Source: Yamagishiella unicocca
Lineage: Eukaryota; Chlorophyta; Chlorophyceae; Chlamydomonadales; Volvocaceae
DNA length: 64,000 nucleotides
Reading direction: 5' to 3'
Assembly (NCBI GenBank): GCA_003116995.1
Contig: BDSL01000058.1
Span: forward strand, 62,001-126,000
Part shown: positions 41,504 to 53,780 of the stretch, in pieces
How the letters are laid out: each line of letters opens with the position of its first letter
Position numbering within the stretch: the first letter of the stretch is position 1
Position numbers and translations under genes: made by a program
The notes under the pieces: generated by a model
The model's database searches: none
Told to the model about the DNA's origin: nothing
The model's input: the letters and a program-made list of their open reading frames with translations, nothing else

Positions 41504-41960
41504 GGCGCGCCGTAAACTCTTCTAACAGTAGGCAGGGTCCTGCAACTAGGGCTTGAGAGAAGCGGCTGGAGAGGAGAGGACGGGGTGCGGGAAGCCGAGC
41601 CGAAGCAGGCGGCGAAAGGGGCGGGAGCGGCGGGCCAGCTGGGCGGGGTGCGTCTACGTTATTCGTGTTGTGCGTTATTAAATCTGATCCGACCTCATCC
41701 GAGAGATGCCAAGATGCTAGTGATGGTGCGGGTGCGAGTACGGCTGCCGGTGCGGGTGCGGGCGCTGCTCTGCGATGCACACTGGGGAGGTACAAACGCC
41801 GGGCTGCCCGTGTGATGTGCCAGCCGCCGACGGGGAGGGCGGCGACGTAACACGTCGGTACATCTGGGCGTGATTGCGTCAATGCGAGTGCGTCGTTATG
41901 GGCGCTAGAAAGCGGGCTAGTGAGCTATGAAGCTTACTTCGCGTTGGTCATGACGGGGCC

Positions 41961-42017
41961 GTACGACCGGGCGCATACCGTACGACCGGGCGCATACCGT
42001 ACGATAGGGCGCATACG
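41961..42017. repeat. 19-bp tandem repeat, 3 copies
   Basis: The unit GTACGACCGGGCGCATACC is present in two exact copies and a third with three changes. Noncoding, probably in the DiT2 3' UTR or just beyond. Confidence 0.9.
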
Positions 42018-44767
42018 GTGCATTCCTAAGGCAGCCCGCCTGCGCCTGCTGATGATGACGCTGATGTCGGTGGCGGCGGAGGCCCCACCCGCCCTCCTGA
42101 TGCCCTGGCTGTGCGTTCATGGCCCCATCTCGTCGGCGCCTTCTTGCGCGCAGCAAGCGGCGGATAATAAACCTAGTTAGGCAAGTGCGGGGCGAAGATG
42201 TGCATGCGCAGCTCGGGCCCGGCACCGGACGCGGTCCTCGTGCAGAGGGCCCCTGGCCACACCAGGCAACCGCCACAGCAGCAGCACCGGTGTCCGATCC
42301 TGGCGGTGGCAGGGAGCTCCGTTTTTCGCAAGGAGGTATTTCCATCCGGCCTGGTACTCCGTTTCGGTGATTGCGAAACGGTGTTCCTCTTGGTGGTCCG
42401 CGCGGAGGGTGTGTATGTGTCGTATGAGGCAGTGCGCCGGCGGACCGCCAGTGCCTAGCTGCGGAGGCGGGGCCGGGCGGGGTGCTGCACATTTGGGAGA
42501 CGACAGTGCAGGTTCGAGACAGCTCGTAACGATTCGCAGGAGTTCCGGAAAATGGTGAGCTGGTGAGGTAGGGCGAGGGCCCGAACCAGGCGTCTGTGGC
42601 CTCGGCCCCCCCGCGGGCGAGCCAAGGCGTCCACACCGGGGGGGGGTTATAGTTTAACGGTAATGCGAGGCAACGGGGGGGGCTAAGGCTCGGGCTGAAC
42701 TGCGAAAAGGCAGCTGCCTCGCGGGGCATGCGCGCTGGTGGTTGGGCTGCCCCATAGTCCTAGCTCAGGTGTAAGGCATGGATGGAGGGATGAGAAGAGA
42801 GCTATGCAATGGCCGGTGTATGCTGAGTTGGGGCGGGGCGGGGACGGAAGCATGGTGGCTGCGGGCGCGAGTGAGGCGGTGGTGCTTGGGGCCCCTATGG
42901 TGACGCTTAGGCTTCCTGTACGGTAACTGTCGGGGGCACGTGTATGTACGATGAGCAGGCTGGTGTCCCTTCTCTTATCCCTTGGCCCCTAGATGTGTAT
43001 GTTTTAGGACACAGCTACGACCTTGAGGGACGATGCGGCAGCGGCAGCAGGTACTTTGTGTATGCGCTGCGCTGGTGCTGGCGAGCCGATTGGCTGGGTG
43101 AATGACGCTAGGTGGGCCAGCTGCAGCAGGCGGCGCAACTGCCGTCTCAGCAAGTGCCCCTCAGCATAAGGTACCGTTAGTCGCGGAGCACTCCGTCGGC
43201 CCCTGTAACTCAACTAATGATGAGCAAGTGTGCTCAACTCAAACAGGTCCCCAATCCGGCGACTGGGTGCATACGAGGCACACCCTACACGCAGCGCGGC
43301 TTCTATTGGCTCGGGGGCTACCTTCGGCTGCCCGCACGGCAACAAGTCGCTGCAGCCCTGAGGAAGAGGCGTAGGCGGGCCGCGTCCGCCAACGTAAGCT
43401 TAGTGCCATATGTCAGGAAGATGGGACGTGCGGTGCGCAGGCCAGGGAAGCTAGTGTCCGATAGTGCAGACACCTGCCCGGATGCAGCTCGACATCAGCT
43501 ATGGACATGCAAGAAGCTTAAGCTAGACCTGCCGGATGAATGGCGGCGCTTTCACTACGGTACAGTAGCCCAAATGTCAGAGCAGCAACATGGTAGCTGT
43601 TGCTGGCTGTCGGGCGGCTAGCTGCTGACATTCGGCGTCACACCTCGAGGGGCCAGGGCCAGCCTAGACCCTGACACCTGCCGGATAGCTACATATGGTA
43701 GCGATACGCGAGGAGCGGGAAGGGTAGGGAATAAACGAAGAAATTGGAGATCAGAACAATTGGCGGCCTTCTGGCTGAAATTGCGCGGGAATTTCACAGC
43801 CCGGTGACGTAGGAAAAGCCGTTTGCTACAGGTCGCCACGCGGGCGCAAATAGGTGCAGCGGTGCAGGGACATCTTGGGAGGAAGTTGAGCAGGTTTTTG
43901 GCGTTTGAATTGGGAGCAGCCGATAGGAAGCGGAAATGGCAGTCACGCAGTCGCTGCTGTGGGGAAGGTGCGTTGTGCAGGCCACACGAAGCGCGACTTG
44001 GCGCGCTCTGCGCAAGGAGAGGGCGGGAAAGCCGACAGACAAAGCGAACTTGAGGAGACGAGAAGGCATAAGGAGAAGGCATCGACGGACCCGCGCAAAA
44101 GAAGAGGAACGACCAGGAAGAGTGAATAGGAAGACGAAATCTCTCGCTGGGGGTCGAATAGATCAGTCGAGCCTTGTCGATCGCGGTGTCCTGCCTAGGC
44201 TGGCCATGACGGGCCATGGCGGGCGGCGCGTCAGCACCACCTAATACGAACAGGTACGAACCAAGCCGAGCGTTCTCCAGCAATCGTCGTTCTCCTAATC
44301 GCGAACGAATCAAGGCACTGGTCGCGTACGTCGCATGTGATTCCGTATTATTCCGTAGCCATCCGTATCGAACATGTTAGTCACATATACGTCCTTTGCG
44401 GCACGTCAGTGCTTTTGGAACCGCTAACCTTGCGCTGCACTGCTGACATTCCTAATTATCAAAGATGTCACAGTGTCCTATTCACCGTGCGCTAGTTTCG
44501 GCGCTGCGCGCTTCCGTGACCGGAACCTAAGCGATCGATCGCTTCGTCGCCACTAGGTATACAGCTGGTCACTCCCCCTCTTTTGGCCGTTTCAGCGATG
44601 TAGTTCAGGCTCGGGCGCTCGTCGTTGCGGGGTCTCACACTGGGTAGGGGCAGGTAGGTACTGTAGGCACTGGCATACAAACGACTTTGCTCCCTGCGTC
44701 CTTATGCTTGCACTCCCCGCACATCATTTCGAGTACCGGGTATCCCTCCTGCCGCAATGCTCTTCGG

Positions 44768-44772
44768 TTACA
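44768..44772 (-). terminator. Candidate TGTAA poly(A) signal for the HNH gene
   Basis: TTACA on + (TGTAA on -), 711 bases past the HNH stop, the first such signal noticed downstream. Confidence 0.35.
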
Positions 44773-45482
44773 ATTCATGGCAGCAGCTCGCAACATGGAG
44801 CAGTCTGAGAGCGCATGGAACATTCTTCCGCCCAGCCGACCCAGCAAGAGCCGGGCACGCAGCAATCCTCATGCAGCGCCACACCCACTCGACACATGCC
44901 ACCACACATGTCGTCTGCGGCGCCACCATACTGGGACTCCGGGCCTGCTGCCGGCGGCGCACCTGGACCTGCGTAGCCAACGCGGTTACCAGTTGCCACC
45001 GCACCTAATAACTACCGGTAACCACCAACGCAATCAAGCACTAACCGAGAGAGCGTCCTTGCTCCCAACTTTGCTGCTACTCGCAACAACCGAACCGATC
45101 CCATTTTAAAGACCGCGTCCGTGTAATCATCTGCGTACAACGGGTAAGGGAGCCTTGCGGCCAACAATGGTCGGGCAGTCTTGCTAACAAGCATCAGTGC
45201 CATCGTGTTCGCCCGTTGCCATAACCCTACATCCGTTCCCTGTTGTGTAGCTGGCACTCCCTGCAACCGCAGCTACTACCTGATTATCCGACCCCAGTTA
45301 AGGGTGTGCGACCTCCTCGGTCCTCAGCCGGCTCCTCCTGGACAGCTGAAATGCTGGGTGCTGGTGCCCTCCGCAGACCGCACCCTCCCCCGCATCCATC
45401 CCCAACTGTTCCCCGAGCCATACCGTGCAGCCAAAGCGAACCCGCATCTTCCTACCGTTCCCCGCCCTCAGTCAGGGCGTCT

Positions 45483-45812
45483 TCAGTACAACTCAGTCGG
45501 CATCTTGCTCCCCTTGCGCAGGTTGCAGGGCATGCAGCAGACCACCATGTTGGCCGGCACGTCGACGCCGCCGCGGGACATGGGGATGACGTGGTCGACT
45601 GTGGCCTTGTGGGGGTTGCCCTGGTTGCCCTGGTCGTCCCAGTTGACGATGGTCAAGGGCCCCAAGCCGCAGTAGTGGCAGGCCAGCTGGCCGCCCGTCA
45701 GGCGCTGCTGCTCGTAAAGAAAGGCGTCGCTGCTCTGCAGGCGCTTCCAGCGCTCCCGGTTCTTCGGTGTGTCTCGCCAGGGCATGACCGAGCTGGTCGT
45801 GTTGTAGCTCAT
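45483..45812 (-). CDS. Small HNH-nuclease-domain protein
   Basis: One 109-codon frame starting at ATG 45812. After [20 protein letters not shown] it has a Cys4 zinc site (HYCG ... [10 protein letters not shown]) around the catalytic core [20 protein letters not shown], matching the HNH pattern DH-x-P-x-S-x-G-G...N...CxxCN..K. HNH modules of this minimal type occur in bacterial restriction-like proteins, phages and also in plant and algal nuclear or organelle proteins. An acceptor-like CAG sits just before the ATG region, so an upstream exon (for example a targeting peptide) is possible; I could not find one. The natural substrate is unknown. Confidence 0.75.
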   Translation of the reverse strand: MSYNTTSSVMPWRDTPKNRERWKRLQSSDAFLYEQQRLTGGQLACHYCGLGPLTIVNWDDQGNQGNPHKATVDHVIPMSRGGVDVPANMVVCCMPCNLRKGSKMPTELY

Positions 45813-48120
45813 TGCGCTGCCGGGTGAGACGGCCGCACGTGAGGATAGCTACGTCGCGTAGGAGCAACGTGTGAGGCTGCAGCAGCAGGCGGCAGTAGGC
45901 GGTGCAGCAGGTGACACGCGACGAGCAAGCGCGGCGTTGTGGTGGAGGCCCGGAAAGGGGTGACCTTGCAGTAACAGTTTATTGGGCGCTGCGATCAAAT
46001 GAGTCCTGTATCGGCGCGGGCCTTACGCCCCCGTCGTGCGCTGGGCCCGCGAGGCATGCAGTGGTGGACCCGTGATGAGCTTGGGATCGCCTCGGCTCGG
46101 ATTTGCTGACGCCCCTGTGTGCTAACCTTTCGCAGGGTCCGACGAACGATCGAAGTCTGTCCCAGCAAACCTCGGTCACGTCAGTCCGCTGAGCTGCCGC
46201 ATGAGGGCATCCAGCTATTTTGTCTATCACCAAATGCGATCGGAGGTTGCTTGAGGTTGTTCGCTGAGCTGCCGCATGAGGGCATCCAGCTATTTTGTCT
46301 GTCACCAAATGCGATCGGAGGTTGCTTGAGATTGGCCGCTGCAAACAACGGCCGCGGCGTCGGAGTGTGAATCAGTGAGTTCACAAATCATGAAATGCGC
46401 CAGCTGGTGAATTACTTTTCATTTCATCTGCACCTCAGCGCCCATATGCTTGCAAATCCAACAATCGCGCGCAGCTCAACCAGCAGCGTTCGTTTATATG
46501 AAGACCATTTACGTGCTTAGCTGTGCGTGCACGGCCTTCATTGACGACGAAAACCAAATGGCCGGTGGCCGTACAGTATCACTCATCAGCTCGATTGACC
46601 CTTCCACATTTGCACATTGTTCGCAGAATGCCGCCAAGCCATAAGTCCAACAAACTTGTGTTGCAATGCGCGCTGAAGGGGGTTCCTTCTTCGCGGGGCG
46701 AGGAGCTCGCTGCCCCTCTAGCTCGTTTGCGACCTGCTGCAGGGCTTCACCTATGACCCCGTCCGTAGTCGTTATCACAGGCAGCTTCCTTCTCCTCCCT
46801 CGTAGTGAAAAGTTGTTACAGCGACCTCAAAGCCAGGGCAATCCCAGGACAACGAGGGGCGGCCCCTACAGCGCCCCTACCGCGACTGAGAAGCCAGCGC
46901 TAGCAGCCAGCAGACGCCCCCAATGGCACGGGGAAACCAGGACACCACGCCTCGCTCACCAGGGCGGGGTCCCGTAGTAAAGGAACAACCCAGGCATCCC
47001 CAGGCCCACCGCAGGAAAAACGGCGGGACCAGACAGCTCGGCGGGACCGACGGGGACAGAAACCCCTGGCGGCCCAGAGCAACACAATATACATATGGCG
47101 TGCTTTAAACTGAAGCGGTCTTTTCGTTGGCATGTATTGCAAAGAACATGGGCGACCCATGGGCGGGTGAGCACGCGCGTGCCATGTAAGCGCGAATGTA
47201 TCGTGTACAGGTAGGGTCCGCACAGGGCGACACCGTGGTGCAAAACAAAGTCATCGTTGCACCTATGCGACAGGGTGCGCGCGGCTGTGACGCGCGCAGA
47301 AGCACGATCCTTGCGGCCCTTGGGTTGACCCATGGGTCAAAGTGGCCTTGGGCTGAGCCATGAACGCCCAGCAAGGGCTAGGAGACGCCAGGCTCAGATG
47401 GATGCAGGAAGTGGGGTAGGGTCTACGGGGTTGGATAAGCAGCTTCGACACGAGGGCGATGAGTCGTGCCGTAAGATGGTGGGGAAGGGTTGGCGAGGGC
47501 CGAACCAATCGCTCGGCCACCGCTCGCCTTCCGCCCTGATCGTCTGCTGCACGCCGCCGTACCGATGCCACCCTCCTTGTTTCGTTTGCAACCGTATGTC
47601 GACCGAGATTTTGACAGCACTCCCGTGCCTCCGCACGTCTGCTACCGGTGCCATACCCGTGCCGTCTTTCGAGTTCCCTCCCAGCTAGGCCACCACAATA
47701 CAATTCATTGTTTGGATCTCTATTAAATTGCCGATAAAAGCATCGAGGGACCCCAAAGAAGTGACACCCAAATTTGCCGTCCAAATTGGTACGGTAAAAC
47801 CTAGCGGATTGCTTCTCTTACAGGCCGAGGAGCTTAGGGATAGGATTTGAAGCGCAACTTACCTCAGTCAGTTTCTGCACTGATCCCCAATAGGTTGTAG
47901 TCATTTGACCTTGGGTCACATCCCGATCGTATTTGAACTGCTAGCTCCAACCTCGTTGCATAGCTCTCTCCGTTAATTGCGTTTGTCTGATCTCTGCGTT
48001 TCCAGTCTCGAACTCATCAAAGCCTTGCGTCTGAGCTCCTCTGGACATAGCTTGGTCGCGCGCGGCGGGAGCAAGGCGCATCGCTGGCGCAGCGGACTGC
48101 CGCATGCGAGATCAATAGCC
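45813..48120. other. Intergenic, HNH 5' side to PP2A B'' 5' side
   Basis: Contains a 75-bp x2 tandem duplication (46187-46336) and a 16-bp perfect palindrome TTGACCCATGGGTCAA (47325-47340). A small frame on - (46509-46778) beginning MITTTDGVIGEALQQVANEL is open but unrecognised. Both promoters of the flanking divergent genes must be within this stretch. Confidence 0.5.
46187..46336. repeat. 75-bp direct tandem duplication
   Basis: Two adjacent 75-bp copies, 46187-46261 and 46262-46336, differ at only a few positions. The period is 25 codons and both strands stay open through it. On + each copy encodes AELPHEGIQLFCLSPNAIGG. Confidence 0.9.
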
Positions 48121-51100
48121 ATGTGGAGCAACCGAGCGCAAACCAGGGTTGATACTTCGGAGCCAGGTCAGTTCTGTGGACGGAAGATTGGGTGGGATGT
48201 CTCTTGCGCTTACTCTCTTCCGACTGCAGGGACGAGCGGCCGTTACCAAGAGCGCATGATTGATCAGCTCCCTTCAAACTATCCTTGTGCGAAGCTCAAA
48301 CTTGACCAGTTTTTCCTACAATGGCTGTCGGAGCACCAGGACTTGGTGAGAGCCTGCAGCTACGTGCATGGCAGCATTGGTATCTGTCCTGGTGTCTCAA
48401 GGTCGTTGTCGTGGTGTGCAGGTCTCGACTCTTGTCGACGACATACAGGCGGGGCGACCCATACACGCACCCGCCCAACCTGTCGGGCCCTCGCCGCTAT
48501 CGCCATCAACAGCGCACATGATATTCGCGTCTACGGTAGGTTAACTGCATCCTGATGTTGGAGCTCCTGGACGCTCGAACGGACATGTTAAGGACGTGTC
48601 CCGGTGTCTGCAAGCAAAGGGAAGGGGAGGGGTGCTGGGGCACACCCCACCTGCAACTGCGGGGGCGACACATAATACCACACGCATTCCACGGCAAACA
48701 CGTACGCACACACTTCTTGCATTCCTGTCTTGGCGTCGGCAGCGATGTGCTGGCTGTGGGCATTCGGTTCGCCAACACAGCAGTATGAGGCTCCGGAGCA
48801 GTGGTACCCTATTAGCATTGCTGGGGCTGTGCCGATGGGGTCGCCAGAACGTCTCGGGCCGCCCCGCCAACCGGAAGGCACTACGCCGCCGAGCTCCTCC
48901 GCCAACACCTATGGCGACGTCATGATTGATGCCACTGGTCGCCCCTTTTCGTCGCTGCAGCCCCCCCTGTCGCCCTCGAAAACGCGCTCTCCCAGCACGC
49001 CGCTGTCCCCCGCTCGGAGATCACTGTCGACACTGGGGGGCAGCCAGAAGCGGGTGAGCGGGCTTGAAGCAGAAGGGGCAGCCTGGAGACGCGGGGAGGG
49101 GGGAGGGGGGAAGGGGGGCGGCAGCGGAGGAGGGCCCGGAGGGCGGATGGGTTCGCCGCGCTGAAACGGCGCTGTACGTTGCGGCGAGAGGTTGATCGGC
49201 CGGGTAGCCACTTGATGCACGAGGGAGGGGGGGGCCAGGAATGCGGTGGCGCGCGTACTGGCCTGAGAGCAGCAGCGAGAAGTGGAGCGCAGCCAGGCGG
49301 GTTGGATTCGAGCGGGGGTTGGGTTGGGAGCTCGGATTCGTGCGGGTCGCGGGGTTTTGGAACTGGGGGGCTTTGGAGGCGGGCGGTGCAATGAGCTGAA
49401 GTGCCGAGCTGCCTGCTGCCCGGCAAGGCAGTGGAATGAAGTGAGCGTGAAGAGGGTAGGGGGGGCCTCTGAAGGGGCAAGGGGGATGGGGGCTCGTCGA
49501 GTTGAGGGGGAAACGGAGGCCGGGATGCATTACTGTGCTACTCTGGCACTGCTCTCGACGCATGTACGGGTAGCCCGGTGCACTCGGCCTCATACCAGTC
49601 CTAACCCGCTTTACCGCGCCCCTTCCCAACCCCACAGGGCCCGTTGGTTTCCATTCCCCAGTTTTACTTCCCACAGCCCTCAGCGGCGGCGGTGGCCGGC
49701 CCGACGGCGCTGCTGGAGCCCGCGTCCCGCGACTTCGTGCAGCGGCTGGACGCGCACTATGAGACGTGCGGCGGGGCGGCGGGGCTGCCGCAGAAGGCGT
49801 TCGTTAAGATGATGCAGGAGGTGGGTGAGGGCAGGGGCGGTGTGTGTGTGTTTGCGGGGGAACCAAAAAAGAAACGTGTGTGTGTGTGGGGGGGGGGGGA
49901 GGGAGATCGGGTCGGGAGTGGGTCGATCGACATCCCTGCGGACGGGGTTCTGGGACGGAGTTGTGTGCGGTAAGTAGGGAGGCGCCAGGGCGGGGGAGGG
50001 GAGGGGGGGAGCCCGTGAAACGACAGGGGTGTCTGGGGGTTTCGGTGCGAAGCAGCCGCAGCCGGGGAGGTGGGGCTCGCCGCAGTGGCCCGCGAAGGAG
50101 CCCAGCAGCGGCGTCAGGTTGGGGGGCGACCTGTGGGGGGTCGTCCGGACACCAGTCACCCGCCAACACGCATTCCATTGCTGCAGCGACGCCGGGGGTG
50201 AGGGCACTGGCTGGCAGTAGGGCGGGGGGGGACGAGGGCACCTGGCTGGCAGTAGGGCGGGGGTTCGAGGGAAACCCGTGGATGTCCGAAAACCCGCAGT
50301 AGGGCGGGGGGGGGACGAGGGCACCTGGCTGGCAGTAGGGTGGGGCGGGGGTGACTCGGGTACTGCCGGTGTCGGGCTGTGGAGCCGCAGCTTCCGGGGG
50401 AGGAGGTCGCGCTGATGGTCAAGGCAAGCGGGTGGGGTGGGTCGGCATGGTGTGAGGCCGTCATGCACCGGGCTGGAGGGGTGGGGTGGAGGGAAGGGAG
50501 GACGTGCGTCTCCGCGGAGGGGGGGCACTTGACAGAGCACAGAGCAGCGACGGCGAGGAGGAGGGCGGGGCGTAGGTTTGTGGGATGACCAGCGGGCGTA
50601 CAGCGGGGTGTGCGGCTGGCTGGGGCAGTGGCCCTCTGCGCCGCGAGGTTGAAGGTGATCTGATGGTTGCGATGTAGTGTGGGAGCGGGTGGGCGGGATC
50701 GCGGCCCCCCCCCCCGAGCCTGCTGCCCCTTCATTGACCGCCCAGCAATCCTCCCCGCCTCGCTACCTCACGCCGCTTCTATCCCTGAAACCTGAAAAAC
50801 GAACCCTGACCTCCCCCCCTGTCCCGCTCGGTGGCAGGTGTGCGAGCTGCCCTCCATGGTCGCCTACGCGCTCTTCCGGCGCCTGTGCGGCTGCGAGGCG
50901 GCGACCGAGGAGAACGGCGCAGTGCCCCGGGAGAAGCTGGTCAAGTTCTGGACGGGTCGGGGGCTGGTGACGGCGATGCCGGCCAAGCGCGCCTTCGAGT
51001 GCCTGCGACCGGACAGCCAGGACGTGAGTTACCTCGCACCTGACTGCGCGCGGTGTGTGTGTGTGTGTGTGTGGCATAAAAACCGTTTACGCGAGGGGGG

Positions 51101-53780
51101 GTGGGGGTTGCGGCGTTTGAACTGGTTTGGTAAGAGCCCGGGACCCAGCACGCGCGCGTGCAAGCCTCCGCAAATCCAGTGCCCGCCGCCGTGACCCCGG
51201 TTCCCGCCACCCCGGTTCAAATCCCGTGCCCCGCAGCACCTGGTCTTCCAGGACATCTGGCCCCTCATGGAGTGCGTGCTGCGCTACCACCCCGGGCTGG
51301 AGTTCCTGGCGGAGACGGCGGAGTTCCAGCGCAAGTACGCGGAGACGGTCATCCACCGCATCTTCTACTCGCTGAACAAGTGGGTGGCGGTGGGGTGTGT
51401 GAACACCGTTGTGCGCGATGGGACAGGATAGTTGGCGCATGGATGTGGCAGTGTGGGGGCCGGGGTGGTTGGCAGGGGGAGGGCGGGTGTCAAAACCCAA
51501 GGGCCTGAGAAACGAAGATGCAGGGCGCGGCGTGGGGCAGGTGCACCATCACAGCGTTGTGGGTGGGGGGCGTCGTCCGGGCTAGGGGGGTAAGGACCGG
51601 GCCGTCCGCTCCGCAATCCGGACCTCCCCCCCACCCCCTGCCACCCTCCCACGACCTCCCCCTCCCCCCTCACAGGTGCGGCAGCGGGCGGCTGTCGTAC
51701 CGCGAGTTTCGGAGCGGGGACCTCATGGACGCCCTGTACGCGCTGGACCGGGAGAACGACATCAACAAGGTGCGGCAGAGAGGGAGGAGAGGGAGGAGAG
51801 AGAGAGAGAGATGGGGAGGGGAAAGAGGCGCCACAGGCCGCCTGCCGCCGTGCTGGTGGCTCGTCACGACCATCCACCTCCCCCCCTCTCGGCGCCGGCT
51901 CGCACCCCCTCCTCACCCCGCCCCCGACCCCGCCCCCCAGATCCTCAAGTTCTTCTCTTACGAGCACTTTTACGTCATCTACTGCAAGTTCTGGGAGCTG
52001 GACCAGGACCACGACTTCCTGCTGGACAAGAACGACCTGGCGCACTACTCCAACTGCGCGCTGTCGTACGTCATCGTGGAGCGAGTGTTCGAGGAGGTGG
52101 GCCCGGACCCGGGGCCGCTGGGAGGGTGGTCCGCCACGCCGGCGTGATGGCCCCAGGCCAACGCCTGCAAGCGGTCGCATGACCATCCTCGCCGTCCCCC
52201 CCCTCCCCCCCTTCTCGCTCCCCTCTCCGTTCTCGTGTAAACGGGCTTCCTCGCCCCTCCCCACTCCCCACCCCGCCGCCATGCATACTCACCCCGCCCC
52301 ACCCCACCCCACCCGCCGCACCGCCAGGCCCCGCGCAAGTTCAAGGCGGGCACCCCCCCGGGCAAGATGTGCTACGAGGACTTCGTGTGGTTCATCCTGA
52401 GCGAGGAGGACAAGACATCCGACACGGCGCTCACGTACTGGTTCAGGTGGGGGGGCGTTGGGGGAACCGCAAGTGTGCGTGTGGGGTGTATAAAAACCGT
52501 GTGCGTGTGGGGGGGGGCGTGTGAAAGATAAGGGGGGCGCGGGGGCAGGAGCCGCGCGGTGCGTGCGGAGGACAAGAAGGGGGCGCTACGCGTCATTTGT
52601 CCGCGGCCCACTCCGTAGACTCGCCACGCCTCCGCAACCGACTGCCAACCGTCCACCCTACATATGCCTGCCGTCCCCACCTGCCCTCCCTCCTCCACCA
52701 CGTCCGCCTCCTCCCCCTCCTTCTCCTCCCCTTCCTCCTCCTGCTGCTGCTGCAGGTGCGTCGACCTGGACGGCGACGGCGTCATCCGGCCCCGCGAGAT
52801 GCTCTACTTTTACGAGGAGCAGCTCCGACGGCTGGAGGGCTGGAACCAGGAGCCGGTGCAGTTCGAGGACCTGCTGTGCCAGCTGCACGACATGCTGGCG
52901 CCGCACCACGAGGGAGCATTCACGCTGAGGTGGGTGGGTGGGTGGGTGGGTTGAGAGGAAATCCGTGGGTGGGGCTGGGCGAGCGCTCAACCCCTCCCCC
53001 ATCCCTCGCCAGCCCCCGGGCAACGAGGGCAGCAACGCGGCACGCGCTGGGGCGGCCCGCGAGGGCAAGTCCCTCCTCCACCTCCTCACCCCTTACCCCC
53101 CCCCGCTCGTGTTCATTTTTCTCCGGTTTTGGTCCGCACGGGGTTTTTGGTCCGCACGGGGTTTTCCTCTCCCCCCACCCTCCCCCGCATCGCGGTGCCG
53201 TCCTCCCCGCCCACTCACCCCCTCCTTCCTTCCCTCCGGCCCCCCAGGGACCTCAAGCGCACGAAGCCCCAGTCGGGCCTCTTCTTCTCGGCGCTCTTCT
53301 CTCTCCACAAGTTCGTCAGCTTCGAGAACCGCGACCCCTTCGCCCAGCGCGCCGAGGCGGCCGAGTTCACCGGCCTGTCGGACTGGGACAAGTTTGCCAA
53401 GATAGAGTACTTCAGGTGCGACCGTGGGCTGCGTGGCGCCATTACCTGCCCTCGGATGGACCGGCGGAGGGTCACAGAAACCGCCGAACCGCCGGCGGGG
53501 GCGGCGAGGGGTTTTGCGGTGGAGGCGCTAGGAAGCCATCGCCAGTGCCATGAGGTACCAGCAGTGTGGTGCCATGCGCCTGGCGCCATGCCGCGTCGCT
53601 GGTGGCCCACGGTTCCGTTCCAATTCCGTTCCATCTTCCACTCTGACCCTCGGTCCCTGACCAGTCCCTCCACGCCCCCTGCTCGCCCTGCGCCCCATGT
53701 TGCCCCCACCCGGCAGGCTGGCCAGTGAGGACGACCAACAGGACCAGGCGGGGGGCATTGAAGGGGACGACAACATGTGA
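48121..53780 (+). CDS. PP2A regulatory subunit B'' (EF-hand type)
   Basis: Thirteen exons: 48121-48166, 48230-48345, 48422-48535, 48781-49053, 49638-49820, 50838-51023, 51237-51379, 51676-51769, 51941-52096, 52328-52446, 52756-52929, 53248-53415, 53717-53780; 611 residues, frame kept at each junction. Family landmarks are [83 protein letters not shown] and [20 protein letters not shown]. Two EF-hands are visible: [12 protein letters not shown] (about 406-417, last position Asp) and the canonical [12 protein letters not shown] (about 480-491). B'' subunits direct the PP2A catalytic/scaffold dimer to substrates in a calcium-sensitive way; plant members act in cortical microtubule or metabolic control. 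A Ser/Pro-rich segment (about 92-183) with several SP sites is an insertion relative to the plant length of about 540. The start ATG is first in frame, but an extra 5' exon cannot be excluded. Confidence 0.95.
50193..50345. repeat. Tandem copies of a G-rich unit in PP2A intron
   Basis: The unit GAGGGCACCTGGCTGGCAGT followed by AGGGCGGGG occurs three times in the intron 49821-50837. The spacer between copies two and three contains the 30-bp dispersed element. Confidence 0.8.
50264..50293 (+). repeat. Dispersed 30-bp element in PP2A intron
   Basis: Begins TTCGAGGGAAACCCGTGG and ends TCCGAAAAC. It is flanked by perfect 15-bp direct repeats GCAGTAGGGCGGGGG (50249-50263 and 50296-50310). It matches the DnaJ-intron element at 28 of 30 positions. 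Confidence 0.8.
52951..52971 (+). repeat. Diverged copy of the dispersed element
   Basis: TTGAGAGGAAATCCGTGGGT follows the 5' splice site of PP2A exon 11 by about 20 bases and resembles the start of the 30-bp element with a few changes. Confidence 0.45.
53131..53165. repeat. Two 17-18-bp direct copies, PP2A intron
   Basis: GGTCCGCACGGGGTTTT is repeated twice head to tail. Its reverse complement contains AACCCCGTG, a core similar to that of the dispersed element. Confidence 0.75.

Larger units (their letters stand above)
41504..45482. other. 4-kb intergenic region, no gene recognised
   Basis: Between the DiT2 stop and the HNH gene stop (convergent). The long frames seen on both strands (for example 43618-44313 and 41917-42729 on -) lack domains and overlap one another. 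A 19-bp x3 tandem repeat lies at 41961-42017. TGTAA at 42770 (+) and TTACA at 44768-44772 (TGTAA on -) are poly(A) candidates for DiT2 and the HNH gene. Confidence 0.5.

Noticed and set aside
42640..42720. tRNA D-arm-like TTATAGTTTAACGGTAATGCG
   Set aside because: No matching anticodon or T-arm within 80 bases; likely chance.
43618..44313. 231-codon open frame on the - strand
   Set aside because: No domain, no splice context, and overlapping frames on the other strand of similar quality; typical of GC-rich noncoding DNA.
47325..47340. 16-bp palindrome TTGACCCATGGGTCAA
   Set aside because: Perfect but short, and palindromes of this size are expected occasionally in 64 kb; kept only as a note.
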